Positions 3,909 through 5,403 of a stretch of DNA of 5,403 nt are shown here, piece by piece. The stretch spans positions 1 to 5,403 of the forward strand of contig JABSSV010000408.1 in assembly GCA_013213875.1 (NCBI GenBank), read 5' to 3'. Under the pieces are notes generated by a model. The model saw nothing but the letters and a program-made list of their open reading frames with translations, searched no databases and had not been told where the DNA came from. Source of the stretch: Lysobacterales bacterium. Lineage in GTDB: Bacteria; Pseudomonadota; Gammaproteobacteria; Xanthomonadales; SZUA-36. Position numbers and translations under genes: made by a program. How positions within the stretch are numbered: the first letter of the stretch is position 1; each line of letters opens with the position of its first letter.

Positions 3909-5403
3909 CTAGGCGCCGCTACCGGCCCGCGGCACACGAATATCCTCCACCAGGGCCTGAATTTCGACCGGCGGGGGCGGTGTCAAGCGAGAGACGGCGA
4001 GCGCGACGGTGAAGTTCAGCGCCGCACCTACGGCCCCGAAAGCTTCCGGAGAAATGCCCAGCAGCCAATACTGGGGTTCATTCGGTCGCATTTCCGTACC
4101 CGGAATAAACAGCCAGCCCTTGAACCAGAAAATGTACAGCAAGGTAGCGATGAGGCCGCTGAGCATGCCCGCTACGGCGCCGCTGCGGTTCACGCGCTTG
4201 CTGAAAATACCGAGCATGAGGGCCGGAAACAGAGAGGCCGCCGCCAGGCCGAAAGCCAATGCGACAGTCTGCGCTGCAAAACCGGGTGGGTTCATGCCCA
4301 GATAGCCCGCCAGGGCAATGGCGCCGGCCATGGCCAGACGGCCGGCCAACAGTTCCCGCTGCTCGGATATGGAGGGTCGCAACATGCCCTTCAGGAGGTC
4401 ATGGCTGATGGCGGAGGAGATGGCCAGCAGCAGGCCGGCTGCGGTGGATAGCGCCGCCGCCAGGCCACCGGCAGCGACCAGGGCGATCACCCAGTTGGGC
4501 AGGCCGGCGATCTCCGGATTGGCCAGCACCATAATATCGCGGTCGACTTTGACCATTTCGTTGCCGGCCCAGCCATAGGCCTGCGCCTGGGCCGCAAAAG
4601 CCGGGTTCTCATCGTTGTAATACTGAATGCGTCCGTCACCATTTTTGTCCTCAAAAGCCAACAGCCCGGTGGTTTCCCAGTTGCGGAACCATTGCGGGCG
4701 CTCCGCATAGCTTAGGTTGCCGTCCGCGCTGCCTACGGGGCCTGGCTGGATGGTTTCCACCAGATTGAGCCGGGCCATGGCGCCGACGCCCGGCGCCGTG
4801 GTGTAGAGCAGGGCGATAAAAACCAGGGCCCAGCCGGCGGATACGCGGGCATCGGATACCTTGGGTACGGTGAAGAAGCGCACAATGACATGGGGCAGAC
4901 CTGCGGTGCCGATCATGAGCGACGCGGTGAGCAGGAACAGGTTCAGCGTCGAGCCTTTCTGCGCCGTAAAGGCTTCAAAGCCCAGGTCCTTGATGACCAG
5001 ATCCAGCTTGTCCAGCAGCGCAACGCCACTGCCGTCGGCCATGGTAGCGCCCAGACCGAGCTGCGGTAGGGGCTGGTCCGTCAGGTTGAGGGAAATGAAG
5101 ATGGCGGGCACCGTGTAGGCAAAGATCAATACGCAGTACTGGGCAATCTGTGTGTAGGTGATGCCCTTCATGCCGCCCAGCACGGCGTAGATAAAGACGA
5201 TGGCCATGCCCACCAGCACGCCAATCTCGTAGTCCACCTCCAGGAATCGTCCAAAGGCCACACCGACGCCTTTCATTTGCCCGATCACATAGGTGATGGA
5301 AGCAACAATCAGGCAGATCACGGCCACCAGGCGTGCGGTCTTTGAGTAGAAACGGTCACCGATGAATTCCGGCACGGTGAAGCGCCCAAACTTGCGCAGA
5401 TAG
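3909..5403 (-). CDS. Sodium:solute symporter, VC_2705/ActP-like (N-terminus outside window)
   Basis: An inner-membrane Na+-coupled carrier of the SSS family (LeuT fold). The frame is open to the window edge: the residues before the apparent GTG at 5375 read YLRKFGRFT, then PEFIGDRF, so that GTG is an internal Val and the true start lies outside. The visible 497 residues hold about ten hydrophobic helices. Signature parts are GTAGLPHVIVRFF (165-177), shared with acetate/pyruvate-type symporters, and the helix with LSTAAGLLLAISSAISHDL (318-336), whose S319/T320 align with the Na2-site Ser/Thr of PutP and vSGLT. Between these is a long polar loop, predicted periplasmic, carrying an EF-hand-like DKNGDGRIQYYN (252-263). 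This combination fits the VC_2705 subfamily, which is related to ActP and often paired with a small DUF4212 subunit; such a partner would lie outside the window. Substrate unproven, probably a small organic acid. SDR follows after 96 bp on the same strand. Confidence 0.88.
   Translation of the reverse strand, partial: YLRKFGRFTVPEFIGDRFYSKTARLVAVICLIVASITYVIGQMKGVGVAFGRFLEVDYEIGVLVGMAIVFIYAVLGGMKGITYTQIAQYCVLIFAYTVPAIFISLNLTDQPLPQLGLGATMADGSGVALLDKLDLVIKDLGFEAFTAQKGSTLNLFLLTASLMIGTAGLPHVIVRFFTVPKVSDARVSAGWALVFIALLYTTAPGVGAMARLNLVETIQPGPVGSADGNLSYAERPQWFRNWETTGLLAFEDKNGDGRIQYYNDENPAFAAQAQAYGWAGNEMVKVDRDIMVLANPEIAGLPNWVIALVAAGGLAAALSTAAGLLLAISSAISHDLLKGMLRPSISEQRELLAGRLAMAGAIALAGYLGMNPPGFAAQTVALAFGLAAASLFPALMLGIFSKRVNRSGAVAGMLSGLIATLLYIFWFKGWLFIPGTEMRPNEPQYWLLGISPEAFGAVGAALNFTVALAVSRLTPPPPVEIQALVEDIRVPRAGSGA
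4614..4649 (-). other. EF-hand-like calcium-loop motif inside the symporter
   Basis: Codons for D-K-N-G-D-G-R-I-Q-Y-Y-N (minus strand, residues 252-263 of the visible protein) fit the canonical 12-residue EF-hand loop: Asp at 1, Asn at 3, Asp at 5, Gly at 6, Ile at 8. Position 12 is Asn rather than Glu/Asp, but it is followed directly by Asp-Glu. The loop lies between the predicted helices 7 and 8, which is periplasmic in the LeuT fold. I recall similar stretches in VC_2705-type symporters, so it is probably a family trait rather than unique. Calcium binding is inference. Confidence 0.6.

Noticed and set aside
3876..4451. A 191-codon + strand frame opposite the symporter C-terminus
   Set aside because: It overlaps the well-supported symporter in antisense. 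Its translation is Gln/Arg/Gly-rich low complexity with no recognisable domain.
5373..5375. GTG at 5375 (minus strand) as the symporter start
   Set aside because: The reading frame continues upstream to the window edge with family-typical residues (YLRKFGRFTVPEF), and several N-terminal helices are missing, so this is an internal valine.
1..5403. Mobile elements, CRISPR arrays, tRNA/rRNA genes, toxin-antitoxin or phage genes
   Set aside because: I looked for terminal inverted repeats, spaced direct repeats, tRNA-like cloverleaf ends and characteristic protein motifs on both strands and found none; coding density is high and all genes are accounted for.

Overview
This window looks like a piece of chromosome from a GC-rich, Gram-negative, probably aerobic gammaproteobacterium. 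The grounds are two signal-peptide outer-membrane beta-barrel proteins, a DcaP-like trimeric porin, a cation/acetate-type sodium:solute symporter and short sigma-70-type intergenic regions. The general character (porin, MFS carrier, acyl-CoA-type enzymes, Na+ symporter) would fit a marine lineage such as the Cellvibrionales/Halieaceae, but that placement is inference from gene flavour, not a database match.

Layout. The left half is on the + strand. It holds the C-terminal end of an MFS transporter (1-285, cut by the window start), a DcaP-like porin (351-1775), a strong intrinsic terminator (1786-1826) immediately followed by a candidate promoter, and a small outer-membrane beta-barrel protein (1904-2458). 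The right half is on the - strand. Read in transcription order it holds a VC_2705/ActP-type sodium:solute symporter (3909-5403, cut at its N-terminus by the window end), a short-chain dehydrogenase/reductase (3033-3812) and a PaaI-like hotdog thioesterase (2480-3004). The two halves converge with only 21 bp between stop codons (2459-2479). No stretch over 300 bp lacks a gene; the gaps are 286-350, 1776-1903, 2459-2479, 3005-3032 and 3813-3908.

How the genes may work together. The MFS carrier and the porin could form an outer- plus inner-membrane uptake route, since they are co-oriented and 65 bp apart. The SDR and thioesterase are 28 bp apart on one strand and are almost certainly one transcript. 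Their families suggest oxidation/reduction of a hydroxy/keto compound and hydrolysis of an acyl-CoA thioester. The symporter upstream belongs to a family that includes organic-acid importers, so carboxylate/acyl metabolism is a reasonable but unproven theme.

I see no mobile element, CRISPR array, tRNA, rRNA or clear novel system. The most notable details are an EF-hand-like loop inserted in the predicted periplasmic loop before the Na2-site helix of the symporter, a replaced HGG motif in the thioesterase, a textbook heptad-repeat coiled coil at the porin N-terminus, a porin C-terminus without the usual aromatic last residue, and a perfect 10-bp inverted repeat in the last codons of the MFS gene.
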